64,000 nucleotides of DNA from Chondrilla cf. caribensis (lineage: Eukaryota; Porifera; Demospongiae; Chondrillida; Chondrillidae). Below, in pieces: positions 61,934-64,000 of the stretch (position 1 is the first letter of the stretch; each line of letters begins with the position of its first letter). The stretch spans positions 1,132,501-1,196,500 of the forward strand of contig OZ026557.1 of assembly GCA_964020155.1 (NCBI GenBank). The letters run 5' to 3'. A model generated the notes under the pieces. It searched no databases and had not been told where the DNA came from. It worked only from the letters and a program-made list of their open reading frames with translations. A program made the translations under genes and the position numbers.

Positions 61934-62935
61934 TTAATAACCTGTTGCTCGGCCTTCACAATGGATCACCTCTGGTATGACCTTTTTGAGGTGATACACA
62001 TACTTTTGGCACTTTGCCACATCGATTGAATCCCAGAAAAGGTTGATTCCATCGATCAACTCCCGCTTGGTCTTCGGCTTAACTTTTGCCCTGATAAAAT
62101 GTTTAAGCTCATGCCATAGACACTCAATAGGATTTAAGTCTGGAGATTCAGCTGGTGTTTTCCACCAATCTACATCTTGCTCTGTATAGTATGACCTGGC
62201 CGCCTTCGAGCTGTGCTTGGGGTCATTGTCCTGGACTAACATACAGCCGTCTGGGTACACTTCTCGAATGAATGGCAATAAGGTTCTGTCCAGGATTTGC
62301 ATGAAAAGGGCCGCATTCATCTTCCCGTCGAAAATGCAAACACCGGTGCACCCTCTGGCACTAATGCCACCCCAAACGTGCACTTTTACAGGGTGCTTCG
62401 GTCGTGGCTTGTACCTTGGCTTCCTCCCCTTCTTATAGCACGTCGTGCGCCGGTGGTTCTCCAGTTGAACGGTCGTTTCGTCGGTAAATACAAGATTGTC
62501 AAGGTAAATATCGTCCACATTCTTCACAGCCCAGTCCAAGCGCTTTTCAACGTTGGCGTCTCTGATTAGTTGGCAATATTTGGTCCCTTTGGTGGTCCAC
62601 CCAAGATCCTGCCGCCAGCGGTGGATCGAAGAAACCGACACGTTGATCCCTTCCTTCTCCAACTGCAGCCTTAGTTCTTCTAAAGTCGTTTCATCGTTCT
62701 CCTCCATTTGCTCGTCTATCTTCTTCAAAATATCGTCGGTTCTTTTGGACGAAGATCCGGTGCCCAACCTCCTTGCTATAGTCCCAGTCTCGCGATAACG
62801 TTTTAAAAATTGTCCGATCCCAGACGTGGTGACAACGTGGCCCTCTTCTGCTAAGCTCATCATGATCTTGCGATAGCTGTATGCTTTCCTCCTCAAAAAT
62901 AGAATCCGTTGCTTAACGTAGCTTGAATAAACCAT
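61934..62935 (-). CDS. Tc1/mariner transposase, DD34E
   Basis: 333 residues from the first ATG (62935); the frame extends eight codons further without an ATG. N-terminal helix-turn-helix pair (SYRKIMMSLAEEGHVV, VSVSSIHRWRQDLGW). Catalytic Asp in VFTDETTVQ, Asp in LVQDNDPKH, and Glu 35 residues later in SPDLNPIECLWHELK: a DD34E triad typical of Tc1. VWGGISARGCTGV is the usual glycine-rich segment. No stop or frame break, so probably active. Antisense to, and convergent with, the BEN gene, 420 bp apart. Confidence 0.92.
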   Translation of the reverse strand: MVYSSYVKQRILFLRRKAYSYRKIMMSLAEEGHVVTTSGIGQFLKRYRETGTIARRLGTGSSSKRTDDILKKIDEQMEENDETTLEELRLQLEKEGINVSVSSIHRWRQDLGWTTKGTKYCQLIRDANVEKRLDWAVKNVDDIYLDNLVFTDETTVQLENHRRTTCYKKGRKPRYKPRPKHPVKVHVWGGISARGCTGVCIFDGKMNAALFMQILDRTLLPFIREVYPDGCMLVQDNDPKHSSKAARSYYTEQDVDWWKTPAESPDLNPIECLWHELKHFIRAKVKPKTKRELIDGINLFWDSIDVAKCQKYVYHLKKVIPEVIHCEGRATGY

Positions 62936-63065
62936 GCTGCTAGATTTCTTCGCCTTCAACGTAGATGTGTTAAGAGTTCAATCTACATACGTAACATTAC
63001 GTAATGATCGTCGGATCGTTATTATTATTATTCATGACCGGATACCGAACGTACGTACGCACTTC

Positions 63066-63160
63066 GATCGTTAACTGACCGCTATGCGACCGTTGATCGA
63101 CCGTTGATCGACCGTTGACCGACCGTTGATCGACTGCTAATTGACTGCCGGTCGACCGCC
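63066..63160. repeat. Right subterminal repeats of transposon
   Basis: GACCGTTGATC repeated five times with variants, inverted relative to the left array. Confidence 0.8.
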
Positions 63161-63194
63161 TGACGTCATGAAGTTTACTATGGGAAGTACCGTA

Positions 63195-64000
63195 TTTATA
63201 TTATACGTATTTAAAGTCACAGTCACATGAGCTAACAATGCACCCATGTACTGGTTGACCGTCATAGCAAAAAGTAACATACATATGTACAAATGTACAT
63301 ACTTACACAGGAGTATACATACGTACATACGTACAGTGAATTCTTGTTAATCTACCATAGTCTGTTTTCAAAATATATATAGTGATTAATGAGTTTGGTG
63401 GATCAACTGGATATTCACTAGTACTTGTATATCATATTTCTACTGGGAAATTGTGGTGGATTGGAAGGTTGACAGATGAAGCAGTGGTGAATTAATGAGA
63501 ATTCACTGTACGTACGTATGTAACGAATAAGGATTATTGCAATGTACACATATGGATATAAGCATGTATATACTTACATTGGCATCTCAACTATAAGAGC
63601 TATGTACATATTTACGTACGTACGTACGTGTGAGGTAATGGATATGCAACCTTCTGTACTCGTGCACTAATGTATACGGACAGCTGTTGGGAAACCTCGT
63701 TAACAATAGAACAATAGCGTGATAATCTGTGGGAAACAATGGGATATTACAGGTTCAATGTCCTGAACTGTCTAATGGAGTTTCCCAACATCCTCAATGT
63801 ACGTATGTATGTAGGTACATATGTACATCCACCTGGGTAAAACTGACAGAGCTACCCAACAACCTCTACGTCCACCTGGGGACAACTGATACAACTTCCT
63901 GTCCTCCACACGTGTATGTACATACGTACGTACGTACGTACATGTAGCTGAGAATAAGTTTAAAAATCCTTACATAAGTACGTATGTCTAGATCAGATGT
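63195..64000. other. Flank, no gene assigned
   Basis: ACGT-rich spacer. A short open stretch around 63750-63915 (STWVKLTELPNN, then YVHLGTTDTT) could be a kelch-like exon, but I have no second match and do not call it. Confidence 0.3.

Larger units (their letters stand above)
59422..63192. mobile_element. Tc1/mariner-type transposon carrying a BEN gene
   Basis: 3771 bp with perfect 44-bp terminal inverted repeats (CGGTACTTCCCATAGTAAAC at both ends) and TA at 59420-59421 and 63193-63194. It carries a plus-strand spliced gene for a BEN-domain protein and a minus-strand DD34E transposase, arranged tail to tail. Subterminal GTTGATCG/GACCGTT arrays lie inside both ends. Identical ends and open genes point to recent activity. 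It lies about 300 bp upstream of the first visible BTBD10 exon, probably in an intron of that gene. Confidence 0.9.

Overview
This is animal nuclear DNA, and I think a sponge (Porifera) is the most likely source. The genes have many short, GT-AG introns. They encode metazoan families: TAF1A, a p53-like protein, eIF4G, GIGYF, BTBD10/KCTD20, TRIM-NHL, and Roc-COR proteins with CARD and death domains. Introns and spacers are packed with (GT)n and, towards the right end, ACGT-type microsatellites. The sponge call is inference from compact introns, the death-domain Roc-COR architecture and the duplicated TRIM-NHL genes. I saw no rRNA, functional tRNA or CRISPR.

Left part (1-17,000): a TAF1A-like gene (RNA polymerase I factor SL1 subunit) lies at 630-3682 and a broken second copy at 10857-13459. 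Between them is a two-exon MACPF-like gene on the minus strand (6098-8301). The broken copy carries frame lesions, a deletion whose breakpoint lies in (GT)n, and an 865-bp hAT element whose empty site is preserved in the other copy. Several inverted-repeat elements follow, one of them ending exactly at the start codon of a predicted pseudokinase (15641).

Centre (15,600-42,000): the pseudokinase exon can splice in phase to a large Roc-COR exon and then to CARD and death-domain exons, giving a candidate intracellular signalling or immune receptor of about 1358 residues. A close paralogue at 37359-40536 lacks the kinase and CARD. Between the copies lie a p53-like gene with two compensating single-base frame shifts, the 3' end of an eIF4G gene, and then the 5' end of an eIF4G gene (in that order). 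A two-gene PIF/Harbinger element and a TTAA-flanked inverted-repeat element follow.

Right part (42,000-64,000): two near-identical TRIM-NHL genes (the second with a frame-breaking single-base deletion at its start) flank a GIGYF C-terminal fragment. A BTBD10/KCTD20 homologue runs on the minus strand from 59108 to 53628, and a 3771-bp Tc1/mariner-type transposon lies just upstream of its first visible exon. That transposon has perfect 44-bp terminal repeats and carries, besides an intact DD34E transposase, a spliced gene for a BEN-domain protein. This cargo gene and the modular pseudokinase-Roc-COR-CARD-death gene are the two most unusual systems here.

Overall the window records repeated segmental duplication in which dinucleotide tracts sit at splice donors and at duplication or deletion breakpoints. 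Exon coordinates were derived by hand from GT-AG signals, phase and paralogue comparison; there is no transcript evidence.
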